From the NCBI RefSeq assembly GCF_965638725.1, contig NC_134953.1, forward strand, positions 37,314,854-37,378,853: a DNA stretch of 64,000 nucleotides. The letters are read 5' to 3'. The stretch is from Aptenodytes patagonicus (Eukaryota > Chordata > Aves > Sphenisciformes > Spheniscidae). Both the position numbers and the translations under genes were made by a program. Of this stretch, positions 13,001-25,655 are shown piece by piece. Numbering within the stretch: the stretch's first letter is position 1; the number at the start of each line of letters is the position of its first letter. The notes under the pieces were generated by a model. That model did no database searches, was not told the origin of the DNA, and worked only from the letters and a program-made list of their open reading frames with translations.

Positions 13001-15466
13001 CCACATATGATGCTCCAGCTTAATGACTTCCCACAAACCACTGAACTGTTAACTGAGGTTTTATATACCATCAATCACACCCAGGCAACAATAAATAAAT
13101 AAAGGAAGACAAAATGAGTAAGAGGCAGCTCGGTTAATAACAGCTGGAAATGAAGTAATGATAAAAAGAAAAGGTTATGTTCTGAAGAAAAGAATCTTCC
13201 AGAAGGGACAAATGAGTAAAGGAGGAAAAGAAGATCAAGTCAAAAATAAGAGAAGAAATTTCAAAGATGATAATGAAAAATGAATAAAAGAAACTGGATG
13301 AGTTAGGGAGAGGCAAAAGTTTCAAATGGGGAAAATACAACTTTATTTGTTAACGAGAAACTTATTTCAATGAATTAACTGATTTTTAAAAGCAACTTTT
13401 CCTAGAACTGTTATAAAACATGATCAGCACCTCTTTGCTTTTCTTAGCTTTTAGAGCACATACAGCACTTCTGGAATAAATAAAGGACTTTTCCAACGTG
13501 AAAGTCCAAAAAAACATAAGAACCATCATACCAAACATACTCATCATTTTATTGTCCTCATCTTTCACCTCTGTATTCTTCTTCCCTCCAATCATTATGT
13601 GCTGCCTCTTTAATTATAATCTGACTGTTCCCCTGTATCTGGTCACGACCCTTTGGCAAGCCCAGGGAAACAGCATGCAAAGGACTGGCTCCCAGGACAA
13701 AGAAGGAAAGATGTCATCAGAGCAGTGTGTGTGAAAAGAAGTGCATTCCTGGAATAACAAAATTTACCATGTACCTAAGTGGCTGAGTGCAGTCAAAAGA
13801 AGCCCGTGAGTCATACGAGAAAAAATATTTTTTCCTTTAATATCTGTCCAAAAACAATAATAATTGTTTCAGTCTTAATTAAAACAATTTTATTTATCTC
13901 TTTTTTAAAAACAGAAAAGTTGCAAATTGAAAAAATGGAAATAATAGAAAACTTGATAGATATTAAAAAAAGGTAAGGACATAAGCTGTACACCCCCAAT
14001 TCTTACATGTATATAAACAGAATAACAGCCAGAGTACAGTATTTAACCTGGCTTTGCTCTATTTACCAACGGTCATCCTTCCAGTATCAGTTTTGCTTGT
14101 TGATTGTTAACATAACCTATTTAACAAAAAGTTATTGTCTCGTAAGAGGCATTACTCAAAGAGCTTGGAAAGATCTTAATCAACCAACCACTGAAACTAC
14201 TTCATAGCCATTATACCTGACCATCTTCACAACCTGAAAAACAGCAAAGTATTCTTTGTACATTAGCAAGGGAAAGAAAATTCTGAATGAAGTCACACCC
14301 TTCTGTACCTACACAAACTACAGCCAGAGCAGTGACTGCCATGTAAACATACCTTCAGGCACCAGGAAAAGAATACTAAATAAGCAGTGTACAGCTGTGA
14401 CAAGTAGTTTGATCTACATCATCTTGGCAAGGCTGAAGGACAGTGATAAGCTGGCATCCTTGTGCTATGTGTAATTGACTAATTAAATGCAGGCACCCCA
14501 ACATCTTTGTTCTAAGTACGATAAAGAGAAAAATCAAAATAGCTTGAGTTTCAAAATAGAAGATGTCCTTTCTGTTCTTTACCCTGTAACATATTGCTAC
14601 AGAGGTCTTTTAACACGTTCTTAGTTATACAAATTATTTGCAAAATGAGGTCAGGTCTTCAAGTAGGTCCTTTCCATCGTATTAAAAAAGACATTTCTAA
14701 TCCATGCTAAATATAGAGATAATGAGAGAATCTTTAACACACTAAGCACTGCATAATTAACCAGTGAATACTTGAAATAGAACTGGAATACATAGTAAAA
14801 TTGCTCCTCCTAAAAAGAAAGTTTTATCAACAAACCTGAAAAGCATTTTTGTAAATCCCTCAGTCCAAGTTTTCTTTAGTTGGAAGGAAAACTACTAAAA
14901 TAGGTTTATACAATATGCAACAATTGCACTGTTCTTAGGGCATGTCTTCTAAAATGCAACAGAATGCAATTATTTTCAAAATTCAGATAAAGAAACTCAC
15001 CTACAGATTTCAAGGCTTTTCTTTTCCACTCTGTCCACTACTTACAATATGAAACTTTTCATGCGTTGGAAATCCATTTGCAGTGTATTCTACATTTAAA
15101 CATCCACTAGTACAAGAGACTAGCTAGAACATGCAACATTTGCTATGATATACTGTGTGGCATTTGCGAAAATGGAAGTGACTAAACGAACAACCAAATC
15201 TGGAATAAGACAGATCCCCCTGGATAGTTTCTGAGCCAGAGTAAACTACAACTACAGAAGAGCTGTGGGTATGCCTTTCATAATAATGTCCTTAGCCAAA
15301 GTTCTTCAGCCTTATTCCCTTCCCTCTATGGTTGTCCAATTTTTTTTCTGCAATACTAAAATACCTGAATTATCAATGGTTCCAATAATTTCTCCACTGT
15401 AAACGTCTGGATCTGCAGATCTCGAGGATCAATTTTCAGTTTAATGCTTGGCGCTTTTGTTGACAT
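6887..15466 (-). CDS. CTNNA3: Alpha-T-catenin (CTNNA3), N-terminal coding part, spliced, partial
   Basis: Two exons join in frame to encode 98 residues plus the first base of codon 99. The protein begins [20 protein letters not shown] and continues with [34 protein letters not shown] and [18 protein letters not shown]. This is the amino end of the alpha-catenin/vinculin family. The NCPQNPSS stretch and the [17 protein letters not shown] run match alpha-T-catenin better than the alpha-E or alpha-N proteins. Alpha-T-catenin links the cadherin/beta-catenin complex to actin at cell junctions, notably in heart intercalated discs. The N-terminal domain binds beta-catenin or plakoglobin and mediates dimerisation. 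DNAJC12 and SIRT1 lie next door, as in human 10q21, which supports the call. The rest of the gene lies beyond base 1. Confidence 0.95.
7155..7188. repeat. A16 tract followed by (TAA)n
   Basis: Sixteen A residues at 7155-7170 are followed directly by TAA repeats to about 7188. It is a simple repeat and no adjacent retroposon body was recognised. Confidence 0.95.
8407..9345 (-). mobile_element. CR1 LINE, 5'-truncated, about 0.94 kb
   Basis: On the minus strand the element contains the last part of ORF2, a short 3' UTR (TGGGCATGGTGGTGTTGGG type) and a tail of ATTCTATG repeats ending at 8407. The 5' end is truncated at about 9345, where the match to CR1 stops at the GATAAAGA point. It lies in the same orientation as CTNNA3. 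The ORF2 remnant is open throughout, which suggests a fairly recent insertion for an avian CR1. Confidence 0.95.
8495..9280 (-). pseudogene. CR1 ORF2 C-terminal remnant (reverse transcriptase C-terminal region)
   Basis: An uninterrupted frame of 261 codons from an internal Met to a TAG stop. Recognisable CR1 stretches in order are [94 protein letters not shown] and [18 protein letters not shown]. These belong to the thumb/connection region downstream of the RT catalytic core. The YXDD catalytic motif and the endonuclease domain are absent because of the 5' truncation, so no active protein can come from it. A 287-codon open frame on the opposite strand (8585-9448) is its mirror. Confidence 0.93.
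9335..9368. repeat. 17-bp direct duplication at the CR1 5' junction
   Basis: ATTGATAAAGAATGCAC (9335-9351) is followed at once by ATTGATAGAGAATGCAC (9352-9368), with one mismatch. The first unit begins inside CR1 sequence (ATTGATAAAGA) and the second lies outside it, so the duplication spans the truncated 5' end of the element. Confidence 0.85.
11023..11063. repeat. Inverted repeat of TACACAC/GTGTGTG type
   Basis: GTATACTTACACACAC (11023-11038) pairs with GTGTGTGTGTATAC (11050-11063), with a two-base bulge in the left arm and an AT-only loop of 11 bases. It is capable of forming a hairpin or cruciform. It is probably a degraded CA/TG microsatellite pair, and no function is implied. Confidence 0.8.
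12748..12771. repeat. (ATA)n microsatellite
   Basis: A short A tract continues into TAA repeats inside the CTNNA3 intron. Confidence 0.9.
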
Positions 15467-15471
15467 TTCAC
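15365..15471 (-). CDS. CTNNA3: CTNNA3 exon with start codon
   Basis: A 107-bp exon. The acceptor (pyrimidine-rich run ending TACCTAG) leads into GTGAA and then the ATG at 15464-15466. The 102 coding bases specify 34 residues, [10 protein letters not shown] to LEPLIIQ, and end in phase 0 at CAG|GTAT. The start is chosen because it gives the family-typical MSxxxP N-terminus directly upstream of the conserved [14 protein letters not shown] block. Only five bases separate the acceptor from the ATG, so the rest of the 5' UTR must lie in an upstream exon. Confidence 0.95.
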
Positions 15472-16134
15472 CTAGGTACAAAGCAAAAAAAATTACAATA
15501 AGCAATTATTAGCCACAACCACAAGTCTCATTGCCCTCTGTCAGAGACCAGAGACTGCCTATGGGAGTACAGACTTGGTTCCATAACAGGCTTAGGATTT
15601 CAAGAGATAAAATTAATTTTTCTGATTCCTCGTTTCTAAATTGTGAAAAAAATATGCAGATACTTGCATAAACTGTAAAATAATAGATTTAAAGTACATA
15701 TAATTCCTTGTCTTCTCTTCCAGATTTCTAAATTGACCATATATTAAAAAATACACAAGGATAATTGCATTAGAAGACCTTTGAATATAAGTTCTCTAGT
15801 AGTCAATAAAAAGGAGCTTTAAAGCAAAAATTATACATTACATTATTGAATTTATCACAAAACAAAAACATTAATGCTATGTGCACAATTCCTGTATCTT
15901 ATTCCATGTGCCAAATAATAAACATTTTAAGAACAAAAATATATACAGCAGCCCTTAAAAGTCCTGGCAATTAATAGCAGGAGAAAGTGAAACATTTAGT
16001 TATTTTACACCCTGTAATAACAAATATTTTCTAAGTGTCAAGACAGATTAAGTCAAGAAAGCCTATTACTGAAGTCAATAAGATGGAAGTAAAGCTAAGC
16101 AAGGTCTTTAAAGTGAATAAATCATTCATTAGGA

Positions 16135-16203
16135 GCTTGATCCAAAGTCCACTGATGTTAATTTAAGGGTTTTCACTGAGTTCACTGGGCCGTGGTTCAG
16201 GCC
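16135..16203. repeat. Foldback-type old interspersed repeat
   Basis: The left arm at 16135-16164 (GCTTGATCCAAAGTCCACTGA and on) is an imperfect inverted copy of the right arm at 16174-16203 (CACTGAGTTCACTGGGCC and on). About 19 of 29 positions pair. The arrangement, TGATCCAAAG-CCACTGAAGTCAATGG, spacer, then its mirror ending in GGATCAGGCC, is a pattern I recognise from sauropsid non-coding DNA, but I cannot assign a family name. Confidence 0.5.
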
Positions 16204-17219
16204 TTTAGCTGCAGTGAAATGTGTGTGTGCCAACAAAGAATTATAACTGTGTTTTAGTAGGAATGCAACTGATTATTGTCCCAAAATAAAAGACATTTTA
16301 AATTTTCCAGTAACTTAGCTTCCCATAAAACATAGCTCAGCAAAGCCTTTTTAGCCAGTACAGACTTCAAACACACAAATAACGGATATCTGTCCTTTTT
16401 AAGCAGGACTTATTAAAACCATTGCTGCTGTATAATAAAGTAATAAGGTACTACAATTGTGCAGACTAAAGAGATATATTGTCACCTTCCGGTGAACCTA
16501 GCATTGATTTAATATAACACAGTAGGTTTAGGGTTTCTATAGCAAGTTGTGTAACAATGGATCCAAATTGTTTATCACAGAATAGTTATCCACATTTCAC
16601 TTGCAAGCAAAGATAATATGAATGATAATTAAAGAATTAAGGTTAAAGGTAATTTAGGGTTTTGCCATTCTTAGTAAAGGTTATACAAGTGCCAAGTTTA
16701 TTCTTTTATTACAAGCTATACTAGTTGCAGCCCTAAGTTCCCACAGATTCAGCTGCATACAGTCAGGTGATAGCATATGTAAAGAACAGATTTTTCAGTT
16801 TTAATTCCCAGTCAAAAAGATAAAGAGAACAAAAACCTGAGATCAGACTGACCAGAATTACACTTTTCCTTCCATGGAAATTAATAATAGAAAGAGAACC
16901 CTAGAAATGTCAATGCAAACTATTTGGCCATATTTTACACATTTAACTTTTAGATACTTGTAACAAACCCCAAGGAAATAAAATTTGAGACTCCCAAAAT
17001 CGCCAGTGTCAGTGATTCTCCTTCTGTCCAATGAATCTGTAGGTAGGATACTCCCACAGTTTTGAAATACTCCAGTTTAATTTATCCCTCTGTTTGAAGG
17101 AACTGAACCCCCTCATCGTTCACTGCTTCAGAAACAAGTGGTGGCTCCTAGTCAGAAAAAGCACTGCAGCCCTTCTGCTAGCTTAAATTGTTATGTATCC
17201 TCCCTCATGTGAAGTTGTA

Positions 17220-17310
17220 GCTATGCAAGTGTACGGACCACACCTCTTACTCACAAAGCCTCATTGCAGCTGTTACAAAGTGCTTTGAGATGGATGACTC
17301 AGTATCTTCT
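17220..17310. repeat. Possible ancient LINE/SINE tail
   Basis: The stretch GTTACAAAGTGCTTTGAGAT resembles the end of old amniote interspersed repeats with a consensus close to GTAAAGCGCTTTGAGATCC. It is called by resemblance only. Confidence 0.3.
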
Positions 17311-20300
17311 GCTGGTTCTGTTCTACTCAATGTAAAATACTTATTTACTCACTGAGCTCAGAACAAAACAGGCTGAAAACAGAGCATAGCTGTAGAGGCT
17401 GGTGGTTAGGGCATGCTCCCAGAAAGCAAAATACTTTGTTTCCAAACGTTGCTTAACTAATGTTTTCAGAATTTCAGACCAAGGAGAACCACAAGAGACA
17501 GAAGACATCAAAAGTCAACAAACTCAAAATATCTACAAGCATGTTCAACATAATAAATGTCCTACTGAATCAGATCAACAGTCCAGTATGTTTGTTGTGG
17601 TCAGGTTATCAATTCTTGATAATACGCTGTATATGCAACAAAGCAAGAAATAAGGCAGGCTCTTTCCATCTGCTGTTTAGTGGAGGAATCACCAAGAGAC
17701 AAATTCACAGTCACCCAGAGGGCTTCATACAACTACAACTTAGGTCATCATGAAGGTGCAACACCTCCTAGTTTCTTTATATTGTGCACATAACATCGTT
17801 GGTAAGCTGAGCTCTGCAACACAAGCTTATTCTTACAGCTCAGGCCAAAAGCATGCCCACTCTGTACTCACACAAGCAGCACTTTTTTTTACTTTTTATT
17901 TTATCTATAGCAATTCTTACTGTTAATACCCATTGGTTCTTTATGTATGGAAAATAAAAACAAAAGTGAAAGCAATTTCTCAACCATATAATTATTTGGA
18001 AATACGCTAAATATATAATGATGTAAGTAAAGTCTGTAAGCCTCAAGAGTGAGAGGTCTAGTACAAAATGCAATCTCAAAGGGCCAACACCTATTAACTG
18101 CATCATTTTATTGAACAATGAATATTTAGAAAGGTTCTGTGTCTGCGAAGTAGATTAAAATTCAAGCTTTCTTATAGCTACAGCTATACAGTTATTTCCA
18201 GCAACATTTGCTACACTAGCGAGGGAGCTATCAGTAACCTGGAAGCCAGGTTCCCACCGATGTTAAGACCTCCACACAATCTCTTGAATTAAAGATATCA
18301 AATGCTAATGGGAGATCCTTTTTAACCCGTTAAAGTAAGCTTTCCTACAGTTCTAATAACTTGCTCTGAAAGCCACAAATGTCTGTCATTCACATCCCTG
18401 CTCTTCTCAGTTAGCTTCAATTCCGAACTGCATTGCAATTTAATAGCTTCTTAAACTGCCTCTCCCATAACAAAACAGTAGTGCATGCACCTTTGGTTGA
18501 CTCTGCAGTGTTGGCAAATAGTCTGTCATGTCTGTGCCTACCTGTCAGCATGTTGGTGCAGCCCATGAACATACAGCAGAGAAGCATCCACGCTGCTGAA
18601 AAGCTGTTTCTGCTGTGTCCACCCCTGAATCAAAAAGCCTTTTAATTCAACAAGATACTCTCCTCCAGCTTCACTGGGATTGTATCAAACCACATCATTT
18701 CACACTCTTGAAAAGACAAACTTTTTTTTACCATCTGCAATTCACTGGTTCTCTAAATCTTTGGCCAACACTTCAATGAATCTGCCTTTTATTCACATTA
18801 AAAAAATATATATATCTTTATGATATTGCTGGTTCACAACCCTTATCTTTGACATTTTCATAAGCCTCCCAGTATACAGGTACTTCTTGAAATCCATCAC
18901 AACAGTTGCAAATAGATGTTATCGATTGTGCTGTGAATTTTTTTCTGGTCAAGACATACATCAGTTGCAAGGGAACAGGTAAGAACTGGATGGAGATAGC
19001 ACTTCATACTTCTACTGAGATTTGAAGAAATCACTAGATGATTTTCAGGTTATTTTTTCTGCAGATACACTCACGCTTTAACTTCGCAGTGGCTTCCCCT
19101 CAATTCCTTGATAGAAGGGTGTTAGCAACTGCTTTACTCAAAATTCAGAAAAAAAACCTTTGCTGCTTGCAGCAAGAGCTGCTCTCCATTCCTGCAGCAC
19201 AACCTCCTATACTACAGGTCGTGTACAATGATCAAATCTTTTCTAAAATTTGGCAGATAAAAACGTAGTTGTAATTATAGTCACTTCCTCTTACTAGAGA
19301 TCACTGTGCTCCAGAATCCTACCACTGAGCAGTCTCAAACTTGGGAAGTGTTACAAATACAATTCCATTTTTGCAGATCAGAAAAATGTGAATCCATGTG
19401 CTGTGACTTTCCCTTTTCTGGGTTTTTTAGTTGTTTTGGCATTTTTTTGGTTTTTTAACCTTAGCATATTGTCTAACATAAGCATTTTTATTCTCTGCTT
19501 GAGCCCTGGCTCAACTGGCTTTTGAACTCCACAACAGCTTTTTAGTCTTGGGTCAGGCCCTTAACTTATCATTAACTGAAAGTCAGTTGCAAAAGTTATT
19601 GTTTCTGAAAATTTCAATTATATTCTAAGGTATAAATAACCTACTTAAGGGCTCACTTGCTGATTCTAGTCTTTTTTTTTTTTTTTTAAAGTAAAATTCT
19701 AATGCTTCCTGAAACTTCCTTAAAGCAGCCCAAATATGAAAACAAGCTTGCAAGCCAATGCAGTGAAAACTACAAAATCTTAAATTATTTTGATACCGTG
19801 ACTACTTATTTTTCACTTACCAGGCTCTCTTTACTCTTATTTACCATATTAGCTAATCAGTATTTAATTAGAATTTTTTTTTTTTTTTAATCAAGGCAAG
19901 GGCAGTAGGTGATAGAAAGAAAAATATGCAGCCAGTAAAGATCATTCTGGGGTTTTCTCTAATATTTCCACTTAGAAAGTGAACTTCTGTCCTTCCAGAT
20001 CACATTCATTAGGACGACAAATTTTGGTGGTTGGCTCAGGAAAAAATGAGAATCACAGTCCATCTTCTATTTTTTTAAAATGCGTATGTCTACTCCAGTA
20101 TAATATGCCCTCTAATTACAGTAGGGATCTTGATTGCGAGATATTTTGGTAAAAGGCTGCTATAACCTCACACTCGGTTATATTAACCTTTACAGTAGGC
20201 AATTTCAGCACTGCAGACCAGCAGCTCTTACAACACTTAAGTATGTTAAGCATGTGTCACAAGACACAGTTGTGTCTCAGAACAGTCAGAAAAGCAACCA

Positions 20301-22504
20301 CCTGCACACTCCTACCAAGTGCTCCAAACTTTAAGATAATGAGAATTTTGTCTTTTCAGCAGACATGTCCAAACTGAAACTGCTGAGTCCTTTGGTGTAA
20401 GAAAAAAAAAGACACCGGAAAAACAAAGTCTGTATCCATCTGCAACACAATGTGAACATAATACCTGCAGCTTTTAAACAATCTATAAGTACACTGTATA
20501 CAGACATAGATAAACTAATTAGTGTCAGAAAGCAGAGCCAAAGATATTCTGCACAAATTAGAAAATGTTAACTTTAGGATCCATTTCCTGCTAGATCGTT
20601 AGAAAGCCAATAGCACATCACTCACCTATCCTAGAATATATATGGTCCATATTCAGCACTAAAGCAACTGTCTATGTAATTTCCTTGTGTTAGGAACTTC
20701 AGTGCAACTGCTATGGCTCACTATTTGGCTTCTAAGGCATCTGCAAGGGACTGCCTGACAAGCTCTCCAGTGTATTTCAGGATGACTGACAGGACACAGT
20801 GGCTGCTGGAGGGGTGGCAGGGGGATGGGCATCCTTAAAGCTATATACTAGAGCACAAATATGTCAAAAAAATTTGAAGTTAAAAAGCTGTTGAACAATT
20901 AGATTACATGAAACATGTCATTACTGATACTTCTGGTGCTTATTCTCGTAATTTTCAGCACAGCTACTGTTTTCCCATACATTCTGATTGTATGCCAACT
21001 TCTGTCTCGAGGCAATGACTCAGTCTCAGACTTTTGAGCTGGACAGCAAAAGGATTCATAAGGCTCTCACCCAGTAACTTGGCACCAAATTTGTTTTCTT
21101 TGGTTTGGGGTTTTTTTTTCTGTTGTATGTTACTCTACACTGACATACAATATATTATTCTATCCATTTCATAAAATGCACAGGCCTATTGCCTTCTGAA
21201 AAACAGGGAAGACCAGAAGAAAATATTAAAGCAAAGTAGTCTGGATTCGTATTTTTAAACAAGATACACATGGACAGGACAGCTGAGGACTTCCAAGACG
21301 TGAAACATTGCTGAGGATATGTAATTGAATATGTTTTATTATTTGTTCTTAGTTTCAGTATTTATTATACAGCTTCATCAACTGGTGCCAACACCACTCT
21401 GGGAATAAAATTTGTTAGTCCTTTTGCTACAGAGTCAGTACAGCAAGTGCAAATCAGGTTTTACAGAAGCCACAAAAACAGTCGCTGCGTTTTTCTTTAA
21501 TCCTCTAGCTGATACATGAAATAAGATATTCAGAATGCTAAAAAGTACTAGTTCTGTTTGCAATACAACAGCATGGACTTTCTTTGCTTGAAGATCTGCT
21601 CTACTTCGTGGGCCGGACCATGCCCTGGAATGGAGCAATACCTCTGACACCTGGGAAGGATCTGGCCCATTTAACACCAGGGTAAACCTATTATGCACCT
21701 GCCAAATTATTTTAACTTCCATGCAAAGCTGTCAGGTTACACTCTAACCACCTCAGATTTTATCACTTCTTATCACTAGTAACAGGAAACATGTCTGTTA
21801 ATGCAAAGACACCACAAAGAAAAGAAGAGCTGGGGAATTGAAGAAGGTGGCAAGATTCAGATGTTAATAACATGTATTCACTGAAGGCTACTTTATTTAA
21901 ACAGGCTTTACATTTAGGTGTAGATTTGCAGTGAAATAACTGGAAGATAATTTTTAATGCTGAGAGAAGATGGAAAAAAACAAAACAAAACACTTTTTTT
22001 TACATTCCTTTTCACTTCCCTCTGTGTCTACTTTCTCCCTAGAGCAATTTTTTAATCCATTGGCCAACTTCAACCACATCTGAAAAACAGTTGAAATTCC
22101 CAAGGACACAAGATTTCCACCAAGTTCTTCAACATAGTTCTCAGCATAAACAGTGTCATACATCATCCCTTATAATGAATCTACCAAGGAAAAGAACACA
22201 GCATGAGCCTAGTTCTTGCTGGATACCAGAGAATCCACATGGCAAGGAACAGGTTATGACTGACCTAACAGCATGAAAAGCTTTTATTAAGGTTCATGGA
22301 AAAAAACGTTTGAGATGGGGGGGAAGCATTACACCTCAATGAACTTGTCTCATGCAGATTTCCTGATGTCTAGTGAGATAACAAATGAAGATTTTTCCCA
22401 GGGTTATAACATTTAAAACATGCTCCCTTTTCCTTGTTTAATAGTCATGCCTACTTTTTCTACAGTGCATTCCACCAAAGCACTTTTTCAAAAAATTTCA
22501 AAAT

Positions 22505-22558
22505 TATTTACTCAAGATCACATAGAATGCCAGTGGCAGAATCAGAGATGGAGTGCTG
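22505..22558. repeat. Possible MIR/old-SINE-like fragment
   Basis: CTCAAGATCACATAGAATGCC followed by AGTGGCAGAATCAGAGATGG resembles the conserved 3' half of old tRNA-derived SINEs and L2/L3-like tails (CAAGGTCACACAGnnAGTnnGTGGCAGAGC). It is short and diverged. Confidence 0.35.
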
Positions 22559-23049
22559 GCATACAACCATCTAGTCACTCACACTTTCTTTAACTGAGGC
22601 CAATAAACAGGCTAAGAAGAGTAACACGTTTCCAAATACCATTTGCACTATAAATCTAAAGAATATAATCTCATCTTCCATACTCATGTCAAAGTTACCC
22701 AGATACTAGTATTCTTAGTAAGGTCAGCTAATACGTTGTTCTTCCTTAAACATATCATCAAAATTACTGCCTTGGTTGAATGCAAGCACTTCCAGCCAGT
22801 TGTGACACACTGATGAATTCTAGGAGACGTTCCAGCAGAGGTGTGAATCATCCTACGGCCTGACCAGCTACAGAACTTTTGGCTTTGCACTAGCATGCCA
22901 GACACTACTTTTCAACCAACAGCTATCCAAAAATGTGTGTTAAGGTCCCGAGCCTACAGCCACAGCAAGGAAAATCTCCACTGAAGTGTAAACATGGACA
23001 CTTGTGAACCTGACAATGCTCTCACTATATTAGCAGTAAACTAAGTAAT

Positions 23050-23108
23050 TCCACTGATATCAATGAAATTCTAGTGGATGTACGCCATTATGGGTGACAG
23101 CAGAATCA
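23050..23108 (+). repeat. Old interspersed repeat with CTGAYATCAATG core
   Basis: CCACTGATATCAATGAAATT, a degraded TGTACGCC-TATGGGTGACAG stretch and then CAGAATCA follow the layout TGACTTCAATGGAGTTA...GTGAGAGCAGAATC that I recognise as frequent in bird and reptile DNA. The family name is not assigned. Confidence 0.4.
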
Positions 23109-25599
23109 AAACAATCCTGCTTGGTTTAGAAATGCTTTACCAATCTTATCTTCATAACACTTCTTCCAGGTACATTTTTGCAGGTATTGGAGATTTTGGT
23201 CTCAGAACTGCAGTTGTAATATTTAAGATATTGAAAAAGCATTTACTTTAAAAAGACAAAAAAAGAAGGTGATGTGACATCAGATGGCAGCATTTCAGTC
23301 AAAAAGAACAGGTTTTCATTAATACTCTTTGGACTCATTTCAAATTTTTAAAGAAAAAAAAAAATCCTTTCACATGAGTCTCTGTGCTATTTTCACTGCA
23401 TGCACTTTGAGCATGGAACAAGGATCCCTCTCTATTTAAGTGGCATACAGTTCCTACACGCATGGCTATCCTGTGCTGGTAACGATAGGTTAAGAAGGTC
23501 TGGCTCCAAGCCCTCCCTTTTGTTATCACTTTTAAAGTGTTCCTATCTCTATTCAGAACCAGAGACTCTGTTTAAATAAAGTTCAAGTTGACCTTCCACT
23601 AAAAATAGGATATTGTTCAACTCATGAAAAAAAAATAGACAACAAAAAAATTCCATGTGCTACTAAAAGGTTTTTAAATTTTATTTTTGTTAAATGCAAT
23701 CCCCTCATTCCCCCTTTTTCTTATTTGCTGAGGGTTATCTACTGCAACATTATACTATACTGTTTGGCTTAACAAAGGTCTATCTCTTACTCAGTTGCAA
23801 TGAGGTGAAAAAACATTGTTTTCCCTTCTCTGTGTAGAGCTGCTACTCTTGCCAACTGATTTTGTTGTTTCATACCCATGCATTGCCCCAGGATGCTTCA
23901 CCATCATGTACCATTTTATGCAATTATTTTCAAATTCATACAAAGTTTTGCATTATTTCTTTTGTCCAGTGACCCAAATAGTATAATTCCCTGTTGTCTA
24001 CAGACATGCACAAAACAACCCCAAAATTAAGGGTAGCATATGTGATTGACACTTCTTAAGTATATATTAATTTTGAGATATGCATGAAAATAAAAGAGAG
24101 ATGGTTCTCAGAAATTGCATCATTTTGGATGCTGGCAAGCAGCTAGTTAGCTATCACCTACAAAAGCATGATCTAAAAAACAAAGGACAGAAAAACAGTA
24201 TTTAAGCAAAACCATAATCCCACCACGCCATGCCTGTATACATGGACAGACCTCTGACATGCAGGTTAATTCTTCCAATGGGCTTCCTAGTGCTGCACAG
24301 CACCTTATTTCCTCTATCAACTCAGACAACCAGTTTCAAATCAAAATGTGGCTCAGAAGAAAAACCCTACTTAGTTGATACATCATTTCTGGTGAAACAG
24401 CTTCAGAAAAAAAGACTAAAGACATTCCTGGCCATTTTGACCTCCACTCTTATTCCAACTCAAAAGGATTTCGCTAAAGAGCAACCATAAAAAAAACAAA
24501 ACCAAAACCAACCAAACTTTGTTCCAAGGTGGATTAGTTTCCTGACATCAACCAACTGATTAGGAATAGGAGAGAACAGCAACAATTCATTATGCATTTT
24601 TTCTAAATGCCTGTCACCAAGCCTAATTCTTTGCTGTTGGATGTCTTTTGGGCTTCACTAGCTCTGAACATAGCTTTTATCTTTAATAAGAGGAATCCAA
24701 ATGGATTTTACGTAATGGAAAATTGTCTTAATGTACATAAAAAGTTTTTGAAATATGCTGAGTGTTATATTGAATGCAACAGCCCTCCATTACCCCTCAC
24801 TTATAAACAAGTGCCTTTTATAGTTTAAAATAAAAAATAATTGTATAAAATTGCCTTGTACAGTAATTCAATATTTTCAACACTGAGGTGATAAATGTAG
24901 ATTTACATAAACCTTCCTTGCATTAGATGCAAAATCCAGCAAAGTACCAGGAGGTGAGTTAAACTTTTTAAAATAACAGCATCCATGCAACATTTTATCC
25001 TTCCTTTTCCAATACTCCAATATGTTTTTTCATATTTGGAAAATACACAAACACATTGCACAACTTTGGCTACTGGCTTCAAGTGACAAGACCATGATGA
25101 TTCAAAAATACTCAGAACATTTAAAAAATCATGTTTAAAAGTTCTTTTTCTAGCAAGTTGGCTAAGAAAACCAGCTTTTTAACTCAAACTTTTGAGGCAA
25201 TTATTTGATTAAGCAACTATAGTTCCATTCACAGCTTCATGTACTTTCACTAAGTGGAAAATTCCCTTCATTCCTCTTCAATCTTACCTTTTGAATCAAG
25301 ATTCTAACAAGAGAACCTAGAAACAGCTCTGTGAAGAACTCCTCTTGATGCAGCTTGACTCCAGGGGCACTGACAGTGAGACAGCAAATGGTTACCTGTC
25401 ATTCCTAGTCTATGAGAAACAAAATAGGAGGGGAAGAGAGTCAAAATGGGGAGGGCAGTACCCATTTGGGACCTCCTCCTAAACTGTTAGTTCCTGACTT
25501 CCACTGACAACTTGCTACTGAAAATACCGCTTAAAGAAACCCCAAGCTCATTCCTAGTCTTGCAAACATAGTTTGGCACTGAGCTTTCAGACCGTAAAT

Positions 25600-25655
25600 C
25601 AGACACCATTGAAGTCAATGGCAAAGCCCCCTCAGAAATCAGTGAGGTTTAGGTT
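25600..25655. repeat. Old interspersed repeat with CCATTGAAGTCAATGG core
   Basis: CCATTGA (25606-25612) and TCAATGG (25615-25621) form a perfect 7-bp inverted repeat around AG. CAAAGCCCCCTCAGAAATCAG follows, then GGTTTAGGTT. It shares its core with the repeats at 16.1, 23.1, 26.35 and 60.98 kb. Confidence 0.4.

Larger units (their letters stand above)
7080..15364 (-). other. CTNNA3: CTNNA3 intron between the two coding exons
   Basis: An 8.3-kb intron with GT-AG ends (donor at 15364, acceptor at 7080). It carries the youngest-looking CR1 copy of the window at 8407-9345, A/TAA microsatellites at 7155-7188 and 12748-12771, and an inverted repeat near 11.03 kb. Elsewhere it is AT-rich, without recognisable exons or RNA genes. 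Confidence 0.85.

Noticed and set aside
21435-21722. 95-codon minus-strand frame
   Set aside because: No domain, no clear splice sites at its ends, and flanked by stops in ordinary AT-rich sequence.
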